DNA from: Streptomyces geranii
GTDB lineage: Bacteria; Actinomycetota; Actinomycetes; Streptomycetales; Streptomycetaceae
Assembly: GCF_002954775.1 (NCBI RefSeq)
Contig: NZ_PJME01000016.1
Coordinates: 1 to 64,000 of the forward strand
Direction: 5' to 3'
DNA: 64,000 nucleotides
In this document: in pieces, positions 49,357-57,283 of the stretch
Layout of the letters: each line of letters begins with the position of its first letter
Numbering within the stretch: the stretch's first letter is position 1
Position numbers and translations under genes: made by a program
The notes under the pieces: model-generated
The model's input: the letters and a program-made list of their open reading frames with translations, nothing else
Database searches by the model: none
Told to the model about the DNA's origin: nothing

Positions 49357-49947
49357 ATGGGCATTTACCTGGTCGACGTCGGTGCGGAGGAATGGTTCGG
49401 TGAGGGCGAGGGGAGGTTCGCGGAGATCGCCGCGGGGCTGAACGCGGAGCTGGTCCGGCGTCGGCTGCCGCCGTACGAGTCCGTGCCTGTGGCGGCGGAG
49501 TTCGTACGCGGGTCGGGACAGTCCTTCGAGGAGAAGATGGTCCCGTCCATGGACAGCTTCCTCGCGCTGTGCAACTCGCACCTCTCGGACACGGAGACGG
49601 AACTGCTCTGCGGCTGGTCGGTCCTGGTCCCGATGCCCCTGGACAAGGAGATCGAGCTGCCGGTCGAATCGTCGTACTCCGAGTCGACGGTGATAGCGGG
49701 CGCCCCGCAGGTACTGGCGATCGCCCAGAAGCTGGCGGCGGTCGTCGCGCTGCCGCTGGCCGAGGTCCCGGAGATGTGCGACAACCTGGACCTGACGACC
49801 TGGTTCCTGGACGGCGCGGCGGAGAAACTGTCCGCCGCCGCGCCGGGCCCGTGGAGCGAGGATCTGGACGCGTCCTTCTATGTGGCGGTGTACCTGCGTG
49901 CGGCACAGCACTCACTCAGACGCGGGTGCCCGATGCGCTACAGCTAA
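49357..49947 (+). CDS. hypothetical protein
   Basis: Cytoplasmic-looking acidic protein of 196 residues, starting MGIYLVDVGAEEWFGEGEG. It is well conserved in style with Streptomyces hypotheticals (VLVPMPLDKEIELPV, MCDNLDLTTWFLDGAAEKL) but carries no recognised domain, signal or membrane helix. A large hairpin precedes it. It ends tail to tail with the GH3 gene, the two stop codons overlapping in CTAA. Confidence 0.7.
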   Translation: MGIYLVDVGAEEWFGEGEGRFAEIAAGLNAELVRRRLPPYESVPVAAEFVRGSGQSFEEKMVPSMDSFLALCNSHLSDTETELLCGWSVLVPMPLDKEIELPVESSYSESTVIAGAPQVLAIAQKLAAVVALPLAEVPEMCDNLDLTTWFLDGAAEKLSAAAPGPWSEDLDASFYVAVYLRAAQHSLRRGCPMRYS

Positions 49948-51845
49948 GGGGTCGTCAGGCCGTACCCGTAGGGGAAGAGCGGGTCGTAGTCCCGGTCGCC
50001 GACGTTGATCGGTTCCTGGGCCTCGCCGCGGGGCCAGCTGACCGGGAGTTTGCCGGAGAAGGGGCGTTTGCCGAAGAGGACGTCCGCGACTCCGTCGCCC
50101 TCGCTGCCGGGGAGCCAGGACATCACGAAGGCGTCCGTCCTGGGGAGTTGGTCGGTGACGATCTGGGTGCGGCCGGCCACGTCGAGGACGACGCAGGTCC
50201 TGATCGCGGAGCAGACGCGGTCGATGTTCGCCTTGTCGGCGGCGGAGAGGTTCAGCGTGTGGCCGCCGACGCCGACGTCTCCGACACCCTCGGCGTACGG
50301 GGTCTCGCCGATGACGACGACGCCGACGTCGTACCCGGCGGTGGCGGCACTGGCGTCCGAGCTGTACGTGACGTTCCTCGCGTTCTTCCGGATGCCCTGG
50401 AGGATGGTCGTACCGGGGAAGGCGGTGTTGCCGGACTGGCCCTGCCAGGTGACGGTCCAGCCGCCGGCCTGGTTGCCGAGGTCGTCGGCGTTGACGCCGG
50501 CGACGTACAGGCGCTGCGAGGGCTTGAGCGGCAGGGTCTTGTGGTCGTTCTTCAGCAGCACCTGCGACTCGGCGACCGCGCGACGGGCCACGGCGCGGTG
50601 GGCGGCCGAGCCGATGGTGCCGATGTTGGTGCGGTCGGTGTAGGGGCGCTCGAACAGGCCGAGTTCGAACTTGGCCTTGAGGATGCGGGAGACCGCGTCG
50701 TCGATCCGCGACAGCTCGACGCGTCCGGCCTGCACCTCGGCGGTCAGGGTCTGGATGAACTGGGGCGCGTTGTACGGCTGCATGAACATGTCCATGCCCG
50801 CGTTGACGGAGGTGCGGACCTGGGTGGCGAAGTCGCCGGGGATCTCGCCGATGGCGTCCCAGTCGCTGATGAGGAAGCCGTCGAAGCCGATCTTCTGCTT
50901 CAGGACGTCGGTGAGCAGCTCCTTGTGCGCGCTCATCCTGATCGGCTCGCTGCCGGGCACGTCGGTCCACTGGACCGAGGAGTACGAGGGCATGACGCTG
51001 CCGACGTCGTGCACCTGGACCGCGGTGACGTAGGGGGCGAGGTCGATCTCGGCGAAGCGCTTGTGGCTGGTCCTCGTGATGCCGCGGTCGATGATGTAGT
51101 CGCCGGTGGTCGAGGTGCCGTAGACGGTGTCGCCGTCACCGGCGAAGTGCTTGACGGTGGCCAGGACACGGTCGTTGCGAGCGAGATCCCTGGTGTTGCC
51201 ACCTTGCAGACCCTCCACGGCGGTGGTCATCCGGGAGACGAGTCGCGGGTCCTCGCCGAAGCTCTCGTAGCTGCGGCCCCAGCGTTCGTCGCGGGTGACG
51301 CAGACACAGGGCGCGAAGACCCACTGGGGGCCGGTGGCCCGGGTCTCGGTGGCGGTGATGTGCGCCGCCCGGCGGACCAGCGCCGGGTCGCGGGTGGCGC
51401 CCATGCCGATGTTGTGCGGGAAGACCGTGGCGCCGACCAGGTTGCCGTGGCCGTGCACGGAGTCGACGCCGTACAGGATCGGGATGCGCAGCCGGGTCGC
51501 GAGCGCGTGCGACTGATAGCCGTCGACCATGTCCGCCCACGCCTCGGGGGTGTTGGGGGAGGGCGCCGAGCCGCCGCCGGACAGCAGCGAGCCCAGGGCG
51601 AGGTTCGTGATCCGGCCCTGGTCGTTGTCGACCGACCCCCGCTCGGCCTGGGTCATCTGGCCGACCTTCTCCGCGAGGGTCATCCGGGCCAGGAGATCGG
51701 CGACCCGTTGCTTCACGGGCAGCCTCTGGTCGAGATACGGCCGCGTCCCGGCAGGGGCGGTGGTGGTGGCGGAGGAGGCCGGGACGGCCGTACCGACCAG
51801 GGCGGTGGCAAGGAGGAGCAGGGCTGCGAAGTGGTGTCGTCTCAC
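49944..51845 (-). CDS. secreted glycoside hydrolase family 3 beta-glucosidase
   Basis: Exported glycosidase of 633 residues. A signal peptide at ~1-27 (VPASSA) is followed by the GH3 N-terminal TIM barrel (LPVKQRVADLLARMTLAEKVGQM; GVDSVHGHGN; FAPCVCVTRDERWGRSYESFGED) with the nucleophile Asp in FLISDWDAIGE (near 310). The C-terminal alpha/beta sandwich follows (VLLKNDHKTLPL; GVGGHTLNL; GKLPVSWPRG). It is similar to exo-1,3/1,4-beta-glucanases. GTG 51845 has AGGAG eight bases upstream. It is divergent from a MarR regulator. Confidence 0.93.
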   Translation of the reverse strand: MRRHHFAALLLLATALVGTAVPASSATTTAPAGTRPYLDQRLPVKQRVADLLARMTLAEKVGQMTQAERGSVDNDQGRITNLALGSLLSGGGSAPSPNTPEAWADMVDGYQSHALATRLRIPILYGVDSVHGHGNLVGATVFPHNIGMGATRDPALVRRAAHITATETRATGPQWVFAPCVCVTRDERWGRSYESFGEDPRLVSRMTTAVEGLQGGNTRDLARNDRVLATVKHFAGDGDTVYGTSTTGDYIIDRGITRTSHKRFAEIDLAPYVTAVQVHDVGSVMPSYSSVQWTDVPGSEPIRMSAHKELLTDVLKQKIGFDGFLISDWDAIGEIPGDFATQVRTSVNAGMDMFMQPYNAPQFIQTLTAEVQAGRVELSRIDDAVSRILKAKFELGLFERPYTDRTNIGTIGSAAHRAVARRAVAESQVLLKNDHKTLPLKPSQRLYVAGVNADDLGNQAGGWTVTWQGQSGNTAFPGTTILQGIRKNARNVTYSSDASAATAGYDVGVVVIGETPYAEGVGDVGVGGHTLNLSAADKANIDRVCSAIRTCVVLDVAGRTQIVTDQLPRTDAFVMSWLPGSEGDGVADVLFGKRPFSGKLPVSWPRGEAQEPINVGDRDYDPLFPYGYGLTTP

Positions 51846-51916
51846 GTCGGTACTCCTAGGTGGGGTCCGTGAAACCGTGGGAGTTCCCATCCTTCCGCCC
51901 GTCATTTCATTTCAAA

Positions 51917-51929
51917 CGAGACCGTCTCG
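51917..51929. promoter_or_regulatory. CGAGAC-C-GTCTCG palindrome, candidate operator
   Basis: 6-bp perfect arms with a 1-nt centre in the GH3/marR divergent region, 28 nt before the marR ATG. A plausible site for MarR autoregulation, or for a sugar regulator of the GH3 gene. Confidence 0.5.
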
Positions 51930-51957
51930 AATGAGCCAATGCCGGTAATGTGACCGC

Positions 51958-52449
51958 ATGAACGCCGCCGCTCCCCACGGAACCGCCCCCTCCCCCTCCC
52001 GGGTGACCGACCGCCCCGGCGACGCCTCCCCCTTCGCGCTCGGCCTGCTGCTGCGCCGGGCGCACTGGCGGGCGGCGTCGGTGATGGAGGAGGCGCTCCG
52101 GCCGCTCGGCATCGAGCTGCGCCACTTCGCCGTACTGATCGTGCTGGTCGACCGCGGCCCCACGGCGCAGCGCGACCTGGTGGCGGCGACCGGGTCGGAC
52201 AAGGCGGGGATCATGCGGGTCGTGGACGACCTGGAGCGCAAGGGGCTGGCCGTACGGAAGTCCGTCCCCGGGGACCGGCGAGTGCGGGCGGTCGAGATCA
52301 CGCCACAGGGCGTCGAGCTGTTCGACGCGGCACATGTGGCGGCGGAGCCGCTGGCCGAGGGGCTGGTCGCCGGCCTGGGCGCCGGTGAGGCCGAACAACT
52401 GGCGGATCTCCTGACCCGGTTCGCGCACCCCTCGGACAGCGAGGTCTAG
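51958..52449 (+). CDS. MarR-family transcriptional regulator
   Basis: Winged-helix repressor of 163 residues with LGLLLRRAHWRAASVMEEALRPLGIELRHFAVLIVL, the recognition helix region TAQRDLVAATGSDKAGIMRVVDDLERKGLAVRKSVPGDRR (wing), and a C-terminal dimerisation helix. Typical of repressors sensing phenolics or oxidants. It converges with the azoreductase gene, whose stop codon shares the CTAG with its own. Confidence 0.92.
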   Translation: MNAAAPHGTAPSPSRVTDRPGDASPFALGLLLRRAHWRAASVMEEALRPLGIELRHFAVLIVLVDRGPTAQRDLVAATGSDKAGIMRVVDDLERKGLAVRKSVPGDRRVRAVEITPQGVELFDAAHVAAEPLAEGLVAGLGAGEAEQLADLLTRFAHPSDSEV

Positions 52450-53096
52450 ACGGCGATCCGTTCCGCGACCTCCTTGGCCTTCCTCGCCGCCTCCTCGAAG
52501 GCGCGCTCGCGGGAGGCCTCGTACAGCGGGATCAGGTCGGACATGGTGGGGACCCGGGGCGCCAGGGTGAGTTCCGGGACGATGAAGTCGAGGTCCAGGC
52601 CGAGGCTCTTCGCGAAGACGGCCTCCAGGTAGTTCCGCACGAACTCGAAGTCCTCGCGCGGGGTGCCCGGCGCGTAGGAGCCGCCGCGGCTGGCCACGAC
52701 GACGGCCGGGGTGCCGTGGGCGGACGGGTTCTCGCCGACCGTGCGGCCGACCAGGTACACGCCGTCCAGCCATGCCTTGAGGGTCGACGGGATCGAGAAG
52801 TTGTACATGGGGGCGCCGATCAGGACGGCGTCCGCCTGCTCCAGCTCCTCGATGAGCCTCTCGCGCAGGGCGAACGCGGCGGACTGCGCCGGGGTGCGCT
52901 CGGCCGGGGCGACCAGACCCGCGGTCCAGGCGTCGGCGTCGATGTGCGGGACCGGGTCGGCCGCGAGGTCGCGGTAGATCACCGTGCCCCCGGGGTGCTG
53001 CTCCTCCCAGGCCTCCCGGAAGGCCGCCCCGACCGAACGGGACGAGGACGCCGCGCCCGGGAGCACGGACGAGTCGATGTGCAGCAGCGTGGTCAT
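52446..53096 (-). CDS. azoR: FMN-dependent NADH-azoreductase
   Basis: Flavodoxin-fold quinone/azo reductase of 216 residues. It has LHIDSSVLPGAASSSRSVG (phosphate loop) at the N-terminus, the flavin motif IGAPMYNFSIPSTLKAWLDGV (about 92-112), and VVASRGGSYAPGTPREDFEF (about 135-155). Two-electron reduction of quinones protects against electrophile and redox stress. ATG 53096; a longer upstream frame has no family similarity. The neighbouring MarR is the likely regulator. Confidence 0.92.
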   Translation of the reverse strand: MTTLLHIDSSVLPGAASSSRSVGAAFREAWEEQHPGGTVIYRDLAADPVPHIDADAWTAGLVAPAERTPAQSAAFALRERLIEELEQADAVLIGAPMYNFSIPSTLKAWLDGVYLVGRTVGENPSAHGTPAVVVASRGGSYAPGTPREDFEFVRNYLEAVFAKSLGLDLDFIVPELTLAPRVPTMSDLIPLYEASRERAFEEAARKAKEVAERIAV

Positions 53097-53151
53097 GGCT
53101 TTCTCCAGGTGCTCAAGTGACTTGTTCTCACCCATAGTTAAACACGAGAAA

Positions 53152-53165
53152 GTATCGAATGATAC
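53152..53165. promoter_or_regulatory. GTATC-GAAT-GATAC inverted repeat, candidate operator
   Basis: Perfect 5-bp arms in an AT-rich interval between the divergent azoreductase and nitroreductase genes. The low G+C content and symmetry suggest a regulator site or overlapping promoters. Confidence 0.5.
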
Positions 53166-53219
53166 CGTCGCGACTGCAATCGAATTAAGGGCATCGAGCA
53201 AAGGTGAGGCAGGACGACC

Positions 53220-53897
53220 TTGGACGTCTACGAGGCGGTCACCAGCCGACGAGCGGTACGCGGATTCACCGACCGGCAGGTCCCGAGAGAGTCACTGGAG
53301 CGCACGCTGTCCGCCGCCGCGTGGGCGCCCTCCGCGTCGAACCTCCAGCCGTGGAACGCCTACGTCCTTACGGGCGGACCGCTGGCCGAGCTGAAGAAGC
53401 GCGCCGGGGAGCGGGTGGCCGCGGGCGACCCCTGGGACGAGCCGGAGTACGAGCAGTACCCGCCCGCCCTCAAGTCCCCGTACCACGACCGCCGTTCGGC
53501 CTTCGGCGAGCAGCGTTACGGCGCCCTCGGCATCCCGCGCGAGGACCTGGAGGCACGCCAGCGGGCCGCCTCCGCGAACTGGGACTGCTTCGGCGCCCCC
53601 GCCGCCCTGTTCTGCTACATCGACCGCGACCTGGGCCCGGCCCAGTGGTCGGACGTCGGCATGTACCTGCAGACGGTGATGCTGCTGCTGCGCGCCGAAG
53701 GGCTGCACAGCTGTACGCAGATGGCGTGGGCGAAGTACCACCGGACGGTCGCGGAGGTCGTGTCACCGCCGGCGGAGCTGCTGCTCTTCTGCGGGATGTC
53801 GATCGGTTTCGAGGACACCACCACGACACCCCCCGCCCCGCGCACGGGCCGGGCACCGCTGACCGAGACGGTCACGTTCGTCGACGATCTAGAGTGA
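53220..53897 (+). CDS. nitroreductase family protein
   Basis: FMN-dependent oxidoreductase of 225 residues. It has AVTSRRAVRGFTDRQVP at the N-terminus (FMN phosphate Arg/Ser), AAWAPSASNLQPWNAYVL (about 35-52), and DVGMYLQTVMLLLRAEGL with CTQMAWAKYH (about 143-180) in the dimer/flavin region. Reduces nitro groups, quinones or enones. The start is TTG 53220 behind GAGGCAGGACGACC; no in-frame ATG or GTG gives a better fit. Divergent from azoreductase. Confidence 0.9.
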   Translation: MDVYEAVTSRRAVRGFTDRQVPRESLERTLSAAAWAPSASNLQPWNAYVLTGGPLAELKKRAGERVAAGDPWDEPEYEQYPPALKSPYHDRRSAFGEQRYGALGIPREDLEARQRAASANWDCFGAPAALFCYIDRDLGPAQWSDVGMYLQTVMLLLRAEGLHSCTQMAWAKYHRTVAEVVSPPAELLLFCGMSIGFEDTTTTPPAPRTGRAPLTETVTFVDDLE

Positions 53898-53907
53898 CCT
53901 GTATCAC
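53894..53907. promoter_or_regulatory. GTGA-n6-TCAC palindrome (site 1)
   Basis: GTGACCTGTATCAC overlaps the nitroreductase stop codon and lies 66 nt before the hydrolase ATG. A sister site lies at 54812. CRP-like symmetry. Confidence 0.5.
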
Positions 53908-53929
53908 ATTGATTGCATTCGTTCTCCAA

Positions 53930-53945
53930 GTGAAGATTCCTTCAC
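53930..53945. promoter_or_regulatory. GTGAAG-ATTC-CTTCAC inverted repeat
   Basis: Perfect 6-bp arms, 4-nt centre, 28 nt before the hydrolase ATG; a candidate operator in an AT-richer stretch. Confidence 0.45.
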
Positions 53946-53972
53946 CAACAGCACCGGCACAACGGAGTGGCC

Positions 53973-54815
53973 ATGACCGCCTCACCCCTGCTCTTCCTGC
54001 ACGGTTACTGGCACGGTTCCTGGTGCTGGAGCGAGGTCGCCGCCAGGGTGACGGCGACCGGCCGGCCGGCGGTCGCGGTGGACATGGCGGGGCACGGACT
54101 GTACGCCCGCAGGCCCGAGTGCCTCTCCCGGCGCCCCTTCGACCCCGACGCGGTCGCGACGGAGGTCTCCCCGGTGGCGGGCGTCGGCCTGGACGAGGCG
54201 GCCGAGCTGCTCGTCTCGCAGATCAGGCAGGTCGGCCGGGGCGCTCCGGTCACCGTGGTGGCGCACAGCATGGGCGGCACGGTGCTGACCCGTGCGGCCC
54301 AGCAGGCGCCCGAGCTGGTCGACCGCATGGTGTACCTGACGGCGTTCATGCCGGCGTCGGACGTCCCGGCCATCGCGTACATCCAGTCGGCGGAGAACGA
54401 GGGCGAGCTGGTGGGCCCGTCGCTGCGTGCCGACCCCACCGCGATCGGCGCACTGCGCTTCGACCTCGCGTCGGAGGACGCCGCCTACCGGGAGCAGCTG
54501 CGCCAGGCCTTCTTCGGGGACGTGGACCCGGCCGCCGCCGACGCCGCGCTCGCCCTGCTGTCGCCCGACGCCCCGGTGGGCATCGCGACGGGTTCCACCA
54601 CCCTGACCGCGGGCGCCTGGGGCTCGATTCCGCGCACCTACGTCACCTGCGCGCAGGACATGGCCGTACGCCCCGCGGTGCAACGTCGGCTCATCGCGGA
54701 GGCCGACGCGGCGTTCCCGGACAACCCGACCTCCGTGGTGGCACTGGACGCCTCCCACTCGCCGTTCCTGTCGATGCCGGACCAGGTCGCGGAAATCGTC
54801 ACGAATCTGGTGTGA
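53973..54815 (+). CDS. alpha/beta hydrolase
   Basis: Esterase-like alpha/beta hydrolase of 280 residues. It has LLFLHGYWHGSWCW (oxyanion loop), the nucleophile elbow VVAHSMGGTVL (Ser near 98), a cap region, then VTCAQDMAVRP (acid) and ALDASHSPFLSMPDQVA (His near 266). This matches the plant salicylate/methyl-ester esterase-like group. The start is ATG 53973, because GGAG is six bases upstream; GTG 53967 would abut it. Substrate unknown, but the surrounding genes suggest detoxification. Confidence 0.88.
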   Translation: MTASPLLFLHGYWHGSWCWSEVAARVTATGRPAVAVDMAGHGLYARRPECLSRRPFDPDAVATEVSPVAGVGLDEAAELLVSQIRQVGRGAPVTVVAHSMGGTVLTRAAQQAPELVDRMVYLTAFMPASDVPAIAYIQSAENEGELVGPSLRADPTAIGALRFDLASEDAAYREQLRQAFFGDVDPAAADAALALLSPDAPVGIATGSTTLTAGAWGSIPRTYVTCAQDMAVRPAVQRRLIAEADAAFPDNPTSVVALDASHSPFLSMPDQVAEIVTNLV

Positions 54816-54826
54816 CCCAGCTCACA
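54811..54826. promoter_or_regulatory. TGTGA-n6-TCACA palindrome (site 2)
   Basis: TGTGACCCAGCTCACA, a perfect match to the general CRP/FNR-type symmetry, overlapping the hydrolase stop codon and 86 nt before the oxidoreductase ATG. Shares GTGACC..n..TCAC with site 1. Confidence 0.55.
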
Positions 54827-54911
54827 TCGACGGTCTGTCACTTCCGGTGCGGGCCGTCTGTCCCATGGGCGTCACCGGCACCCGAGCCGGTGCCCGACCT
54901 TGGGAGAACCG

Positions 54912-56093
54912 ATGAACAGCGACCACCGCATCGTCGTCCTCGGCGCCGGCTACACGGGCATGTTCAGCGCCGTCCGGCTGGCCCACCGCACCCGCCGGAC
55001 CGGTGTGACGATCACCTTGGTCAACCCGTCCAGCCGGTTCGTCGAGCGGCTGCGGATGCACCAGATCGCCGCCGGGCAGGAGCTGGCCGTCCACCGGATC
55101 CCCGAGCTGCTCGCCGGAACCGGCGTCACCTTCGTCCAGGGCGCCGCCACCGCCATCGACCCCGAGGCCCGGCGGATCACCCTCGACGGCGGCGCCGGGA
55201 CCCTGGACTACGACACACTCGTCTACGCGCTCGGCAGCTCGACCGACACGGGCCGGGTTCCCGGCGCCGACCTCCACGCGTTCACCCTCAACAGCCCTGA
55301 GATCGCCGGTGAGTTCGCCGCGCGGCTCACCGAGATCGCCGCGTCCGGCGGCACGGTCACCGTCTGCGGCGGCGGCCTGACCGGCGTGGAGGCGGCCGGC
55401 GAGATCGCCGAGGCCCACCCCGGTCTGCACGTCACGCTGGTCAGCCTGGACGAGCCCGGCGCCATGATGGGCGACAGGGCCCGCGCGTACCTCCACGGCG
55501 CGCTGGACCGCCTCGGCGTCACGCTGGAGACCGGCAGCCGGGTCACGAAGGTGCTGCCCGACGGCGTAGAACTGGCCGACGGCCGGCTCGTCCGCTCCGA
55601 CGCCTGCCTGTGGACCACCGGCGTCAAGGTGTCGCCGCTCGCCGCCGACGCCGGGATCGCCACCGACGACCACGGTCTCGTCCTGGTCGACGCGACACTG
55701 CGGTCGGTCTCCCACCCGGAGATCCACGCCGTCGGTGACGCCGCCGCCGTCCGGCTGGCCTGGGGACAGCTCCACGGCACCTGCCAGAGCGGTCTGCCCA
55801 CGGCCCAGTACACCGCCGACACCATCGCGCGGCTCGTGCGCGGCAAGCGCGTCAAGCCGTTCCGCTTCGGCTACTTCCACCAGCCGGTCAGCCTCGGCCG
55901 CCGTGACGCCGTCATCCAGTTCACCAGGGCCGACGAGACACCCCGCCGTCTGCACCTCACCGGCCGGATCGCCGTCGCGTACAAGGAGACGGTCAGCGGC
56001 AGCCCGCTCACGACCTACCGGGTCAGCAAGCGGATGAACGTCACGACCATCGTCTCCAAGGGCGGTCGCGCCACCCGAAAGCCCGTAGCGTGA
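54912..56093 (+). CDS. NAD(P)/FAD-dependent oxidoreductase (NDH-2-like)
   Basis: Flavoprotein of 393 residues of the type II NADH dehydrogenase/AIF superfamily. It has IVVLGAGYTGMFSAVRLA at the N-terminus, the NAD(P) motif VTVCGGGLTGVEAAGEIAE (about 155-173), and HAVGDAAAVRLAWGQLHGTCQSGLPTAQYTADTIARLV (FAD and quinone-side region, about 275-310). It lies directly upstream of an ECF41 sigma factor gene, in the position of the enzyme genes that ECF41 factors usually control. ATG 54912 with GGGAG upstream. No membrane helix. Confidence 0.9.
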   Translation: MNSDHRIVVLGAGYTGMFSAVRLAHRTRRTGVTITLVNPSSRFVERLRMHQIAAGQELAVHRIPELLAGTGVTFVQGAATAIDPEARRITLDGGAGTLDYDTLVYALGSSTDTGRVPGADLHAFTLNSPEIAGEFAARLTEIAASGGTVTVCGGGLTGVEAAGEIAEAHPGLHVTLVSLDEPGAMMGDRARAYLHGALDRLGVTLETGSRVTKVLPDGVELADGRLVRSDACLWTTGVKVSPLAADAGIATDDHGLVLVDATLRSVSHPEIHAVGDAAAVRLAWGQLHGTCQSGLPTAQYTADTIARLVRGKRVKPFRFGYFHQPVSLGRRDAVIQFTRADETPRRLHLTGRIAVAYKETVSGSPLTTYRVSKRMNVTTIVSKGGRATRKPVA

Positions 56094-56165
56094 CGGGCAC
56101 TTGGGCTGCCTGCGCCATGATCCCGGGTCTTGCCGCCCCGGTCACGGCGCTGGCAGCATGAGCCG

Positions 56166-57140
56166 ATGGCCGACGCCGGGAACGAGAGCGCCAGGAACAA
56201 GGACAGGGCCCCCGTGGACACCGCCGACCAGCGGGGTCCGTACGCCCAGCAGGATCCGTACGACGAACGAGACCCGTACCTCGAACACCGTCGGCTGCTG
56301 TTCGCCACCGCCTACCGCATGCTGGGCAGTGTCACCGACGCCGAGGACGTCCTCCAGGACGCCTGGCTGAGCTGGAGCACCGTGGACCGCGACTCGGTCC
56401 GCCACCCCAAGGCCTACCTGGTGCGCACGGTCACCAACCTGTCGCTGAACCGTCTGACCTCCGCACGCGCGACCCGCGAGACCTACGTCGGCCCATGGCT
56501 CCCCGAGCCCCTGCTGACCTCGCCCGACATCGCCACGGAGACGGAACTGGCCGACAGCGTCTCCACCGCGATGCTGGTCGTCCTGGAGACCCTCAGCCCC
56601 GTCGAACGCGCCGTCTTCCTGCTCCGCGAGGTCTTCGGTTACGCGCACGCCGAGATCGCGGAGACCCTCGAACGCCCCGAGCCGACGGTCCGCCAGATCG
56701 CCCACCGCGCCCGCGAGCACGTCCAGGCCCGCCGCCCCCGCTACGACGCCGACCGCACCCGGCGCAGGCAGATCACGGACCGGTTCCTGGCGGCCTGCTC
56801 GGGCGGCGACCTGAACGCCGTGATGGAGCTGCTCGCGCCCGAGGTCACCGCCTGGTCCGACGGCGGCGGCAAGGTCACCGCGGCCCGGCGTCCGCTCCAC
56901 GGCACCGACCGGGTCGCACGCTGGCTCGTGGGTTTCCTGGCGAAGCCCGAACTGGCCGCCCTGGTCATGGAACCGGCCGTCATCAACGGCGAACTCGGCG
57001 TCCTGGCCACCCTCGACGGCCACACGGTCGGCGCCCTCTCCTTCGACCTCCTGGACGGCCACATCCAGAACCTGCGCTTCCAGGTCAACCCCGACAAGCT
57101 CAGCGGCCTGACCCCCGACAACAGCCTGGCGCTGTCCTGA
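56166..57140 (+). CDS. sigJ: ECF41-type sigma factor (SigJ-like) with SnoaL-like C-terminal domain
   Basis: Extracytoplasmic-function sigma factor of 324 residues. Region 2 (RRLLFATAYRMLGSVTDAEDVLQDAWL) and region 4 (LSPVERAVFLLREVFGYAHAEIAETL) are followed by an extra ~120-residue SnoaL/NTF2-like domain. That domain carries the two ECF41 hallmarks: DGGGK (about 231) and NPDKL (about 307). In ECF41 the fused domain replaces an anti-sigma factor. The start is ATG 56166; an acidic N-terminal extension precedes region 2. A terminator follows. Confidence 0.92.
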   Translation: MADAGNESARNKDRAPVDTADQRGPYAQQDPYDERDPYLEHRRLLFATAYRMLGSVTDAEDVLQDAWLSWSTVDRDSVRHPKAYLVRTVTNLSLNRLTSARATRETYVGPWLPEPLLTSPDIATETELADSVSTAMLVVLETLSPVERAVFLLREVFGYAHAEIAETLERPEPTVRQIAHRAREHVQARRPRYDADRTRRRQITDRFLAACSGGDLNAVMELLAPEVTAWSDGGGKVTAARRPLHGTDRVARWLVGFLAKPELAALVMEPAVINGELGVLATLDGHTVGALSFDLLDGHIQNLRFQVNPDKLSGLTPDNSLALS

Positions 57141-57151
57141 CGCGAACGGAC

Positions 57152-57190
57152 GAGAGGGCGGCACTCCCCGCACAGGGGTGCCGCCCTCTC
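57152..57190 (+). terminator. terminator after sigJ
   Basis: Perfect 13-bp arms GAGAGGGCGGCAC (57152-57164) and complement (57178-57190), with further CCCC/GGGG pairing in the loop. Confidence 0.88.
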
Positions 57191-57197
57191 TCGTGCT

Positions 57198-57248
57198 CCG
57201 GAACCGCCGCCTGTCGCTGAGGGTCGGGGTGACAGGCGGCAGTTCCGG
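57198..57248. terminator. second long hairpin, probable ppdK terminator
   Basis: Arms 57198-57215 and 57231-57248 pair at 17 of 18 positions. It lies about 36 bp past the ppdK stop on the minus strand, back to back with the sigJ terminator. Confidence 0.8.
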
Positions 57249-57283
57249 CGTTCGAGTGGCCCTCAGCGGGCCCTCAGTCGGCC

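Noticed and set aside
54836..54858. ECF41 promoter before the FAD oxidoreductase
   Set aside because: TGTCAC and CGTC are present, but the 13-nt spacing is short for an ECF promoter, so it was not entered as a feature.
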